Below, piece after piece: positions 25,770-36,199 of a DNA stretch of 64,000 bases. The translations under genes were made by a program, and so were the position numbers. Below the pieces are notes generated by a model. It did no database searches. It had not been told where the DNA came from and was given only the letters and a program-made list of their open reading frames with translations. The DNA is from Imbricaverruca yamaguchii (taxonomy: Eukaryota; Arthropoda; Thecostraca; Neoverrucidae): positions 1,178,001-1,242,000 of the forward strand of contig JAOTOL010001625.1 of NCBI GenBank assembly GCA_034440575.1. The letters are read 5' to 3'. How positions within the stretch are numbered: position 1 is the first letter of the stretch; every line of letters begins with the position of its first letter.

Positions 25770-25883
25770 GTTCGCCTCTACTACGACTGGTTCCTGGTGC
25801 CCGGCAGCTGCAAGTGCTGGAAGGACGACGTGTTCGCCAGCTACCGCGCCGCCTCCCGCACGCCGAAGAGCGCCGGTCCCTGA
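25770..25883 (+). CDS. Gene A, terminal exon: C-terminus of putative cystine-knot ligand
   Basis: The acceptor CGTCGGCAG|GTT is at 25769, and the exon runs 37 codons to TGA at 25881-25883. The peptide starts VRLYYDWFLVPGSCKCW, followed by KDDVFASYRAASRTP and a short tail. It joins the exon at 16234-16498 in phase 0. The paired C-x-C near the C-terminus, preceded by an aromatic DWF and a Pro, is the typical ending of spaetzle-type cystine-knot domains. If correct, the product is an extracellular ligand of Toll-like or neurotrophic type. Alternatives are another small cystine-knot factor. No AATAAA was seen in the next kilobase. The exon lies inside a much longer minus-strand frame, which is an artefact of the neighbouring array. 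Confidence 0.6.
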   Translation, partial: VRLYYDWFLVPGSCKCWKDDVFASYRAASRTPKSAGP

Positions 25884-26350
25884 GACGAGGCGGTGCGCGA
25901 GGCTACAACACGCCAGGCGGTGTTTGTCGGCACACTCGCGTTCGATAAGGCAGTTTGCGGAGAACCTTCCAGCAGAAGAACGTGCTGGTGGAAGCGCGTG
26001 TAGTCGGACCGTAAACGCGGGATCATGATACGCTGACCCTAAACGCTGGATCATGTTAAACGGACCGTAAACGCCGGATCATGATAAGCGTACCGTACAC
26101 GCCGGCTTTTGATAAGCGGACCGTAAGTGCCGGATCATGATAAGCGGACCCCAAACGTCGGGTCATGTTAAACGGACCGAAAGCGCGGTTTATGAAAAGC
26201 GGACCCTAAACGTCGGATCATGATTAGCTGTAAATAGCTGTGAATAGCGGACTGTAAAAGCTGTATCCTAAGATGGTCGTAAAAACGGACTGTAATAGGG
26301 GTAACAAACCGTACCGTAATAGCCGGCTGCAAGAAGCACACAACAGCAGG
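25884..26350 (+). repeat. Degenerate ~30-bp repeats downstream of gene A (possible 3' UTR)
   Basis: AAGCGGACC(C/G)TAAACG followed by CGGATCATGATA recurs about eight times with many changes between 26000 and 26270, then fades. It may be in the 3' UTR. Confidence 0.7.
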
Positions 26351-27250
26351 ACTGTTATGAACGAGAGACGAATTCACTACTCACTGTGTACACACCGCTG
26401 CGAAGTTCAGGCTATGATGTGTGTATGTCAAAACTGAGGTTTGCGAGATCACATGTGATCCGCTGGACACCATGAAGCTTTAGGGAGTGGGTATTTGTGA
26501 CAGGCTCTTTGCGACAGGTGATGCTATCCGGTTCGTGTCACTAGACAGCTACGCCGGACGCTCCAAGTAGCCCTCCTTAGGCGATAATGCTTCTTCGACT
26601 TTGCAGTGCACTATCATACCGATATGCCACAGGTACAATCATCAATTCAGTTCACCTTGGATGTGTGGGGTGGGGTTGCGATATTGGCCACCTCCTGCGA
26701 AATCATCTCGGGAATGAGGTGGTGCAGTGCGCTGCTATTCCTTGCTTTGAACTATGGTAGAGTGCACTGCCAAACGAAGGATTTTCAGAGCCAGAGAGCA
26801 CTGCTAAACGAATTATAATCTGGAAAATCCACTAAGGTTGTTATGCTGTAGCAAGCCTTAGATGCTACCGTTTCTCGATAGAAAGAGTGGGTCAGACAAC
26901 CTATGGTTTAGTCCAGCCGCATTTTGCCTCGCATCAAACTCAAGCTCACTGCGCGCTGATTTTGCGACATCACGCCGGCTGTGATATGGACGATGTCGCT
27001 CCATGTCAAGTGAGGCGAACTCGACCGGCTAACTGGGTACTGAAGCCAGGCTCAGCACGATTGAGCTCATGAAAAATGCATTGCCTGTAAGGTTGCTGGT
27101 CCCATGCGGCGAAGCTCCCGCCAAATCCAGCCGAAGACGTCCTCAAATCTGAAGAGATTCGATTGCTTTAGGAGTGCCTTTCTCCGTGCGAGTCCCTAGT
27201 AGAAGATTTCGCTTCAAAATGAACTTTGCGCTCGCCTGAAGCGATTGGTT
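26350..27250. other. Unassigned unique sequence
   Basis: No recognised gene, RNA or element. Confidence 0.4.
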
Positions 27251-27261
27251 GATGTTCCGAA

Positions 27262-27535
27262 CTTCCGAACCGGTTCCCTGGCAACGACACCAAGGGCACA
27301 TGTCACGGTACATCAGTTCCCCTGGACAACGACACCAGGGTCACATGTCACGGTACATCAGTTCCCCTGGACAACGACACCAGGGTCACATGTCACGGTA
27401 CATCAGTTCCCCTGGACAACGACACCAGGGCCACATGTCACGGTACATCAGTTCCCCTGGACAACGACACCAGGGTCACATGTCACGGTACATCAGTTCC
27501 CCTGGACAACGACACCAGGGTCACATGTTTCAGGC
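27262..27535 (+). repeat. Minisatellite, 45-bp unit, 6 copies
   Basis: The unit contains CCCTGGACAACGACACCAGG then GTCACATGTCACGGTACATC. Its length is a multiple of three, so two plus-strand frames read as perfect 15-residue repeats. There is no splice or domain evidence for translation. Confidence 0.93.
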
Positions 27536-27684
27536 GGCGGCATGCTCACTAGCTCCACACGCCACGTAATAGTCGTAAATATGTCTTCACAAACAAGCCG
27601 CTGACAGCGAGCTTCACGTTTCGTGAAGCGATGCGCTGCCGATTCTCTTGTACCGGCTGCCTGACGACGCCGGCACGGCTGCTG

Positions 27685-28040
27685 CTGCCGACCATGTGTG
27701 CCGGGCGTACCGACCATGTGTACGTGTGTACCGACCATGTGTACCATGTGTACCGACCATGTGTACCATGTGTACCGACCGTGTGTACCGACCATGTGTA
27801 CCGTGTGTACCATGTGCACCAACCATGTATACCGTGTGTACCGACCGTGTGTACCAACCATGTGTACCGACCATGTGTACCGCGAACACCAGCCATGTGT
27901 ATCAGGCGTACCGACCATGTGCACCAGCCACGTGTACCATGTGTACCGACCGTGTGCACCGACTATGTGTGCCGGGCGCACCGACCCTGTGCACCGGATG
28001 TACCGACCATGTGTACCAACCATGTGTACCGCTGCCACTT
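27685..28040 (+). repeat. ACCGACCATGTGT array, 9-12-bp units
   Basis: Units such as GTGTACCGACCAT vary in length and alternate with GTGTACCAT. Cys/Thr/Val/Tyr-rich repeat frames open on both strands are artefacts. Confidence 0.9.
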
Positions 28041-28770
28041 CTCAACTGCCGATGCTTATTGAAGGCTCCATATGTCGGGGAATGAAGTGGTGGTGATTTG
28101 TTTTGATAAGGTTGTGGATGATTGTACTCGCACACTTAGTACCCGTCTGGTCGCTGTCGGGACTGTTTTTATTATCTGCGGAGTGGTGGTGCGCGGTGTA
28201 AATAGTCGTGGACGTGTCGAGTTGTGAGTGCATTGGCATGTTTTTTGTTTGTTTGTTTGAAACTCGCGTTTATTTGTGGAAGTGGTGTTTCAGTCATGTT
28301 TATAGCATGCTTTTATTGTTATGCCCTGGAACCCGTACAGTACGTGGTCAATCGAAGTTTAATAATACACAAGTGTCTGTATGTTGCGTATTCTTTGTTG
28401 CTTTTCTCTACAAAGGAACATGTGAATGAATTCCGGTTTCAGTTTGTGCGACGTGTAGACTAGAACGGGCACCACTACGGTGAAACCAGTCTCTGCTGAA
28501 CTGCCAACACTTCTAACGGCGCATTTTGTACGATGATCTTGCCGGCAGTTTTGGATTCGATTTTGATTTTGAAGGACCAAAATTACGTGCGCTAGCAACG
28601 CATGCACATTAATGGTCTTTCCCTCTGAGCTTGGCTTTGGTGACCAGTACGACCAGCGAGCCGAGCCGAGCCGGGCCGAGCCGAGCCGAACCAGCTGTGT
28701 CGGCGGCCGGTGGTCACCTCTCAATCGATCTCGGACCGTGTGACTCTGCACAGGTCGCCGGACAGTGCAG
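28041..28770. other. Unassigned unique sequence
   Basis: No gene was recognised. A short run of GAGCC(G) repeats at 28660-28690 precedes the next array. Confidence 0.4.
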
Positions 28771-30195
28771 ACTGGCTCAGCCGAGCATACTGACGGGCGG
28801 GCTCAGCCGAGCATACTGACGGGCGGGCTCAGCCGGGCATACTGACGGGCGGGCTCAGCCGAGCATACTGACGGGCGGGCTCAGCCGAGCATACTGACGG
28901 GCGGGCTCAGCCGAGCATACTGACGGGCGGGCTCAGCCGAGCATACTGACGGGCGGGCTCAGCCGAGCATACTGACGGGCGGGCTCAGCCGAGCATACTG
29001 ACGGGCGGGCTCAGCCGAGCATACTGACGGGCGGGCTCAGCCGAGCATACTGACGGGCGGGCTCAGCCGAGCATACTGACGGGCGGGCTCAGCCGAGCAT
29101 ACTGACGGGCGGGCTCAGCCGAGCATACTGACGGGCGGGCTCAGCCGAGCATACTGACGGGCGGGCTCAGCCGAGCATACTGACGGGCGGGCTCAGCCGA
29201 GCATACTGACGGGCGGGCTCAGCCGAGCATACTGACGGGCGGGCTCAGCCGAGCATACTGACGGGCGGGCTCAGCCGAGCATACTGACGGGCGGGCTCAG
29301 CCGAGCATACTGACGGGCGGGCTCAGCCGAGCATACTGACGGGCAGGCTCAGCCGAGCATACTGACGGGCGGGCTCAGCCGAGCATACTGACGGGCGGGC
29401 TCAGCCGAGCATACTGACGGGCGGGCTCAGCCGAGCATACTGACGGGCGGGCTCAGCCGAGCATACTGACGGGCGGGCTCAGCCGAGCATACTGACGGGC
29501 GGGCTCAGCCGAGCATACTGACGGGCGGGCTCAGCCGAGCATACTGACGGGCGGGCTCAGCCGAGCATACTGACGGGCGGGCTCAGCCGAGCATACTGAC
29601 GGGCGGGCTCAGCCGAGCATACTGACGGGCGGGCTCAGCCGAGCATACTGACGGGCGGGCTCAGCCGAGCATACTGACGGGCGGGCTCAGCCGAGCATAC
29701 TGACGGGCGGGCTCAGCCGAGCATACTGACGGGCGGGCTCAGCCGAGCATACTGACGGGCGGGCTCAGCCGAGCATACTGACGGGCGGGCTCAGCCGAGC
29801 ATACTGACGGGCGGGCTCAGCCGAGCATACTGACGGGCGGGCTCAGCCGAGCATACTGACGGGCGGGCTCAGCCGAGCATACTGACGGGCGGGCTCAGCC
29901 GAGCATACTGACGGGCGGGCTCAGCCGAGCATACTGACGGGCGGGCTCAGCCGAGCATACTGACGGGCGGGCTCAGCCGAGCATACTGACGGGCGGGCTC
30001 AGCCGAGCATACTGACGGGCGGGCTCAGCCGAGCATACTGGCGGGCGGGCTCAGCCGAGCATACTGACGGGCGGGCTCAGCCGAGCATACTGACGGGCGG
30101 GCTCAGCCGAGCACACTGGTAGGCGGGCTCAGCCGAGCACACTGGACGGGCGGGCTCAGCCGAGCACACTGACGGGCGGGCTCAGCCGAGCATGA
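28770..30195 (+). repeat. Highly homogeneous minisatellite, 26-bp unit, ~54 copies
   Basis: The unit GGGCGGGCTCAGCCGAGCAT plus ACTGAC is repeated almost without change for 1.3 kb. Only rare substitutions appear (for example near 29343 and 30040) until the last few units. Such uniformity suggests very recent expansion or assembly collapse/extension. It contains the near-palindrome GGCTCAGCCGAGC. Confidence 0.97.
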
Positions 30196-31645
30196 CTACT
30201 GACGGGTACTACAGCCGCCACCTCAGCCGTCAGCAGTGGGGCCGTGCTGGTGACTACTAACTACTAAGCCGCCACCTCAGCCGTCAGCAGTGGGGCCGTG
30301 CTGGTGACTACTAACTACTACAGCCGCCCACCTCAGCCGTCAGCAGTGGGGCCGTGCTGGTGACTACTGACTACTACAGCCGCCCACCTCAGCCGTCAGC
30401 AGTGGGGCCGTGCTGGTGACTACTGACTACTACAGCCGCCCACCTCAGCCGTAGCAGTGGGGCCGTGCTGGTGACTACTGACTACTACAGCCGCCCACCT
30501 CAGCCGTCAGCAGTGGGGCCGTGCTGGTGACTACTGACTACTACAGCCGCCCACCTCAGCCGTCAGCAGCTGGTGGGCTCAGCCGTAGCATGGGGCCGTG
30601 CTGGTGACTACTGACTACTACAGCCGCCCACATAGCTGTCAGCAGTGGGGCCGTGCTGGTGACTACTGACTACTACGCCTCCCACTGGCCTAGCAGTGGG
30701 CCGCACTGTGACTACGATACTACAGCCGCCCACTCAGCCGTCAGATGGGGCCGGCTGTGACTACTGACTACTACAGCCGCCCACCTGCGTAGCATGGGCC
30801 GGCTGGTGACTACAACTACTGCAGCGCCCACCTCGGCCGTCAGCAGTGGGGCCGCACTGGTGACTACTGACTACTACAGCCGCCCACCTCAGCCGTCAGC
30901 AGTGGGGCCGTGCTGGTGACTACTAACTACTACAGCCGCCCACCTCAGCCGTCAGCAGTGGGGCCGTGCTGGTGACTACTGACTACTACAGCCGCCCACC
31001 TCAGCCGTCAGCAGTGGGGCCGTGCTGGTGACTACTGACTACTACAGCCGCCCACCTCAGCCGTCAGCAGTGGGGCCGTGCTGGTGACTACTAACTACTA
31101 CAGCCGCCCACCTCAGCTGTCAGCAGTGGGGCCGTGCTGGTGACTACTAACTACTACAGCCGCCCACCTCAGCCGTCAGCAGTGGGGCCGTGCTGGTGAC
31201 TACTAACTACTACAGCCGCCCACCTCAGCCGTCAGCAGTGGGGCCGTGCTGGTGACTACTAACTACTACAGCCGCCCACCTCAGCCGTCAGCAGTGGGGC
31301 CGTGCTGGTGACTACTAACTACTACAGCCGCCCACCTCGGCCGTCAGCAGTGGGGCCGTGCTGGTGACTACTGACTACTACAGCCGCCCACCTCAGCCGT
31401 CAGCAGTGGGGCCGTGCTGGTGACTACTGACTACTACAGCCGCCCACTTCGGCCGTCAGCAGTGGGGCCGCACTGGTGACTACTAACTACTACAGCCGTC
31501 CACCTCAGCCGTCAGCAGTGGGGCCGTGCTGGTGACTACTGACTACTACAGCCGCCCACCTCAGCCGTCAGCAGTGGGGCCGTGCTGGTGACTACTGACT
31601 ACTACAGCCTCCCACCTCAGCCGTCAGCAGTGGGGCCGTGGTGGT
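30195..31645 (+). repeat. Minisatellite, 56-bp unit, ~26 copies, with branch-point-like TACTAAC
   Basis: Units hold GACTACT(G/A)ACTACTACAG, then CCGCCCACCTCAGCCGTCAG and CAGTGGGGCCGTGCTGGT. A patch at about 30570-30830 is full of small deletions, unlike the clean copies on both sides. Confidence 0.96.
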
Positions 31646-33160
31646 GACACATAGGAAGCTCAGATCAAAATTAGGTGAAGTCAATTGTTGGTGCGCAAAA
31701 TATGAAAGATTCTCGCATTTCTTTCGCTTCTTGAAAATGAAATTTTCTTCAAAATGTCCATTTCTTAGAAGGACAATTATGATATATTTAGATACAGCGC
31801 TACAAATTACGCTAGGGCACATTTAATCTCCAAAATGGGTCAGAAGCCTGACCTTGGTTGACCCAGGACGATTGACAACGACCTTCCTGACCCAAATTGG
31901 AGACATACGTTGCTGATAATTTGTTGTGTCGCTGAAGTCAGAAGCAGTGTCCATGTTCCTCCAAATGTAAAATAAAAATGAGTACTTGTGGGGATAAAAT
32001 GTGATAATATGACATTCTTGAGTGTTAACGCGATAAACTTGTCTCATCTTGACCTAAACTTTTCAGTGTATCACATAAGGCAGCATTAAACTCAGAGACG
32101 TCGAAAGAAAAGTTCCGAATAAGAAATAGCACACTCCATGACTATATTTTGGATCATCAGCCACCTCCAGGTGGCGGGTCAAATGTGTGACTAATCTAAC
32201 CTGTGAGCTAGGTTGTGATCTGAAACAAGAAACATTTGGCATCATTGAACCGCTAGATTCAGTGCTATCCATTGTCGTCAAAGTCATTTCAGTTGGTTGA
32301 GTGGTTCCTAAGATTCCCGCACAAGTACACGCACAGAGCATGTACTCATTGAGTACAGGGTATACGTAGGACACGAATGTGCAGCTTTAAAAAAAACAAT
32401 TAGGTGGGCAGGTCATTCGTAACAAAGGGGAAAAACAATGTCAAATTCCGAATTGCTGGATAACCCACTGACCCATACCCAACCCTCACATCATCCTCCA
32501 GCATATAATACAATTGCGAGCAATTTTCAAACCGCTCATGCGGTTTCTTGTCCGACCTGGTTAGCAAGAATGCGCTTTAGACTTACCGCCGGAAAATGTT
32601 CTCACATATTGGCTTCGATAAATGGCCGGACACAAGACTCAAATTATCAGATAGTTCGCTACGAATGCGCCGTATACGGGCAAAACGTTGGCATTGGGGG
32701 TGAGGGAGGTCTGCTGTGGATGTAAAGCGGTAGCGTTTCAGTAGTGAAAATGACTATGTAGCGGGAAGGGCCTCTGAGCTCGGGTTAAAAGCCCTTTGCA
32801 CTGAATACGAGAGCCAAGGCCAACGTAGTGTCACCGGTCCAGACATATGCCTCCTGCATATCAAGTCTTCGATCTGCCCTGTCCACCTTAACTCCAACGT
32901 TGCCTCTCTAGTGTTAATCAGGTTTTCTGAACTTTAGTATCTTGGGGCATGCATCTGGAATACCTTGAAATGTTGGCAAAACGACAATGCAAGTTAGGCA
33001 CCAAGCATACAAATGCAACATTTTGCAAGGGGTTGCAACCTTTATACCTGCTCATCATGAGCCCAGCATCATTTTACATTGCTTGCTACCAAAATACATC
33101 CAGAACAGAACTATAATGAGAGCAGGTGGCACTCGGATCTTTTTCCATATACCGCCTCTC
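31646..33160. other. Unassigned unique sequence
   Basis: AT-richer DNA. The 60-100-codon frames have no recognisable motifs. No gene is called. Confidence 0.45.
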
Positions 33161-33164
33161 GGCT

Positions 33165-33610
33165 GCCCCACTAGCCGGGAACGGACCGGGTAGGGCGTGG
33201 AGCGTGCGGCGAGTGGCGGGTCGGCCATGTAATTAGTAGTAGTGGGGTCAGCCGGGAACGGCCTGGGTAGGGCGTGGAGGGTGTGGCGGTGGCGGGTCGG
33301 CCATGTAATTAGTAGTGGGGTCAGCCGGGAACGGCCTGGGTAGGGCGTGGAGCGTGCGGCGGACGGCGGGTCGGCCGTGTAATTAGTAGTAGTGGGGTCA
33401 GCCGGGAACGGCCTGGGTAGGGCGTGGAGCGTGCGGCGGACGGCGGGTCGGCCGTGTAATTAGTAGTAGAGGTCAGCCGGGAACGGCCCGGGAAGGGCGT
33501 GGAGCGTGCGGCGGACGGCGGGTCGGCCATGTAATTAGTAGTAGTGGGGTCAGCCGGGAACGGCCTGGGTAGGGCGTGGAGCGTGCGGCGAACGGCGGGT
33601 CGACCGTCTA
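33165..33610 (+). repeat. Minisatellite, ~75-bp unit, ~6 copies
   Basis: The unit contains GGTCAGCCGGGAACGGCCTG, GGTAGGGCGTGGAGCGTGCG and GGCGGGTCGGCC(A/G)TGTAATT, ending in AGTAGTAGTGG of variable length. Confidence 0.92.
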
Positions 33611-33930
33611 GTTATCAGTTAGCGTAAATGCGTTCGCTAGTCTTAGCCTAACGGGGATAGACAACCGTGAGCATACCTTCATCGAAGGCTTGCACACGCT
33701 TGGGTTATGTGCTGGTGTCAGAAGAACAACTCCACGCTTCTTGGTGCGGTTGCAGGTGGTTGAGAATGTTTTGTGCGCATTCTCGCCTACCTTCAGGCAG
33801 GTAAGACTATCTCTATACATCTATGTACATAAGAAGCATCGGAGGTCACTCGATGGCAATTATTGCAAGTTACCTCGATAAAGTCGATGTAGTTACGTCG
33901 TGGTCTGAAGGCGTCCAATGATAGGAAAGG
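33611..33930. other. Unassigned unique sequence
   Basis: Two opposing short frames are visible, but no feature was recognised. Confidence 0.35.
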
Positions 33931-33934
33931 TCAA

Positions 33935-34000
33935 TGTGTGTTGACCTTGCGGTCGCCGCGCCCTTAAGCCCAAATAATCAATCGATCAATCAGTCAAGGT
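33935..34000 (+). repeat. Dispersed repeat fragment, diverged SINE-tail-like copy
   Basis: CGCGCCCTTAAGCCCAAATA followed by ATCAATCGATCAATCAGTCA resembles the ending of the family at 5030. Confidence 0.45.
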
Positions 34001-35090
34001 GTGTCATATACTTACCACAATGAAGGTCGCAAAAACAACGTTTACAAAACAAAATGCACAAACGAAACCCAAAAAGTACCTGGTGTCTTAGCATCACTTA
34101 AACACATTCTATTAAAGTCAAAGTCAAAGTCATATATTAGGGTGTTTCCACGTAATGGCCTTTCTGCACATTTTACATTTCACCAGAGATTTGTACCAAT
34201 GTGTCCATTTGCACAGGATGCAATTTATTAAACAAAACCGCACTTTAGGACATTTCGCGGTCCTAACTGAGCTCAGCAACCGTGTTCACGTCACGACTAA
34301 GTAGTCGTAAGTGCAGCGATCCCCAGCCATTGTGGCCAGATTGTACTCCTCCCTAGTTCAACTGCTAGAGTTTCTCCCTCCTGGTGGCTGATGATGCATC
34401 CTACCAGACAAAATAGAAAGCAATTTCACTAGACTCGTGCAAACATGCCCTTCGTTCTGATGCTTATTTCGTGGCCCTGTTTTGAGCCACGAAATAAGCC
34501 CCGTCCGGTTGCAACTGTCAATATTGGACTTGTCCGGGAACTTTGGCACTTAGCACGCCCCATGGGATGGCCGGCCGGCCGGAAATCTGCACACTGTGCG
34601 CCGATGTGCTGAATCTGCGCCACGCAACACATGGGCGTTTTTTTTGCCGTGGGGCTCTGTGGTAATTAGGGCGCAGGTTCGCCCGGCGGCGCTTCTCTGG
34701 AACTAAGCACTAAGTGCGGACTAAGTACGCCCGCCAGGCAACGGATCAACTTGTTTGTTTTGTACGAGCCGATCGGATGAGGGTTCTTTGTACGAGCCGA
34801 TTCCGATGGGGGTTGTTTGCATAAGCCGGTCCCGAGGAAGGTTCTTTGCACGAGACGGTCCTTATGAGGGTTCTTCCTACAAGCCGTTCCAATAGGGCCT
34901 CTTTGCACAAGCCGATCCGTTGGGGTTTCGTTTTACCTCAGAGGGAAAGCAAAGCATGTGGGATGAACTGAAAGACGGCGGTGGGAACAGCGGAAATTGT
35001 AGCGCATGAGCAATGCATTCCTACCATGCAAAAATGCTGCCCAGCACAACGAATCTGGTACCGATAATTCATCCCCACGTTCGCCTGTAA
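34001..35090. other. Unassigned sequence with a perfect 14-bp hairpin
   Basis: GCTTATTTCGTGGC (34462-34475) and GCCACGAAATAAGC (34486-34499) form a perfect inverted repeat with a 10-base loop. A diverged ~33-bp repeat, TTTG(T/C)ACGAGCC with GGGTTCTT, lies at 34755-34920. No gene was recognised. Confidence 0.6.
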
Positions 35091-35600
35091 ACTGTGTCTA
35101 CACCTCTCGCAGCGCCTTGTGGCACGCGGACACGGCCGCGTCTTCAGGCGCTGATTCCACGCATTCCCAGTCCGAGCTCAGCACGTCGACATCGGCTCCC
35201 GCTGCCCGACGCGGCTCCGTCGGCACCGCTGGACGTCCAGATCGATATTTCCACTGTCCGCCGGCCGGCCGCCCGCCGCCGACCGGCCGTGCGACCCGAG
35301 GTCAGGTCGGCGCCGGCAGACTGCGCGCCGCCGCCGCCGCGTCGAAGCCGACGGCGGTCGGCGGACCGACGCCGCCGCCTCCGACGAGGCGCAGCGGGCG
35401 CGCCGAGCAGACGTACTCCAGGGCAGTGTCGTGGGCCCGCCGATAAAGCGTGCGTGTGTGTGAGCAGTGCGGCGCGGTGGCGGCGACTGTGCGGCGGCGG
35501 CACGAGCCGCGCCGCCGTAACCTCGGCACCAATCGATGGTCGGACCACTGAGCTGCTGAGCCAGCTCGTATCGAGCCAGGTGGGCTGGCCACCGGCGCCG
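35090..35600 (+). promoter_or_regulatory. CpG-rich block, possible promoter or exon
   Basis: The block is strongly GC- and CpG-rich with GCCGCCGCC runs, in contrast to AT-rich flanks. Several frames are open on both strands because stops are rare at this composition. GAGCCAG|GTGGGC at about 35580 could be a 5' splice site after the frame ELLSQLVSSQ. Whether it is a promoter, a 5' exon (perhaps of gene B) or neither cannot be decided. Confidence 0.3.
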
Positions 35601-35944
35601 GAGCGGGGCCTACCGGCCGACTTGCCAGCTGTGTATGATTGGCTTAGTAGTGCGTGAAGTGTAGAGCAGTGTACTGAAGTTAAGTTTAAACACAGCTCGT
35701 GGTACCGGATCAAGTGGGCTGCACTGCTGAAGTAAATATCCGATATGAAATGCAACACCATGCTTAGTATTGGTTCACGCAATGCATACGAAGTATCAGT
35801 TACAACAGACTTAAATACATCTTACCCACTGGGTTTGTTCAATTCTGACACACACATAGCATAAGCAATTGGAAAATGGGATCATCGTAATTAAAATTCA
35901 GTAGCGCATGCTTCGTGTCCCACAGATCCAGACATGGTGTGATG
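35600..35944. other. Unassigned AT-rich sequence
   Basis: Nothing was recognised. Confidence 0.35.
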
Positions 35945-36140
35945 CATGCGTGTATATATATATGTGTGGGTTTGTGTGTGTGTATACATTGTGTGTGTAT
36001 ATACATGTGTATGTGTGTGTGTATGTGTGTATACATGTGTGTGTATGCATGCGCATGTGTGTATGTGTGTATTTATGAATGTGTGTGTGTATGCATGTGT
36101 GTGTGTGTGTGTGTGAGCGTGTGTGCGTGTGTGAGTGTAA
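35945..36140 (+). repeat. (TG)n-rich degenerate microsatellite
   Basis: GTGTGTGTATAC and ATGTGTGTATG segments fill about 190 bases just upstream of the Penelope-like remnant. Confidence 0.93.
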
Positions 36141-36199
36141 CTCCATTGGTGCAGTGGAGGAGGTGGAAAAGACCATCCCAAGACAGCAAGTTGAGATGA

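Noticed and set aside
23602..26054. Long minus-strand reading frames (up to 565 codons) over the 38-bp array
   Set aside because: They are periodic translations of a tandem repeat whose unit lacks stops, exist in several frames, and run antisense through a better-supported spliced exon.
28770..31645. CRISPR array
   Set aside because: Units are contiguous without unique spacers, and the DNA is clearly eukaryotic.
35094..35782. Arg/Ala/Pro-rich frames of 146-212 codons on both strands
   Set aside because: Very high GC removes stops in all frames. No domain is visible, so only a CpG-rich block is reported.
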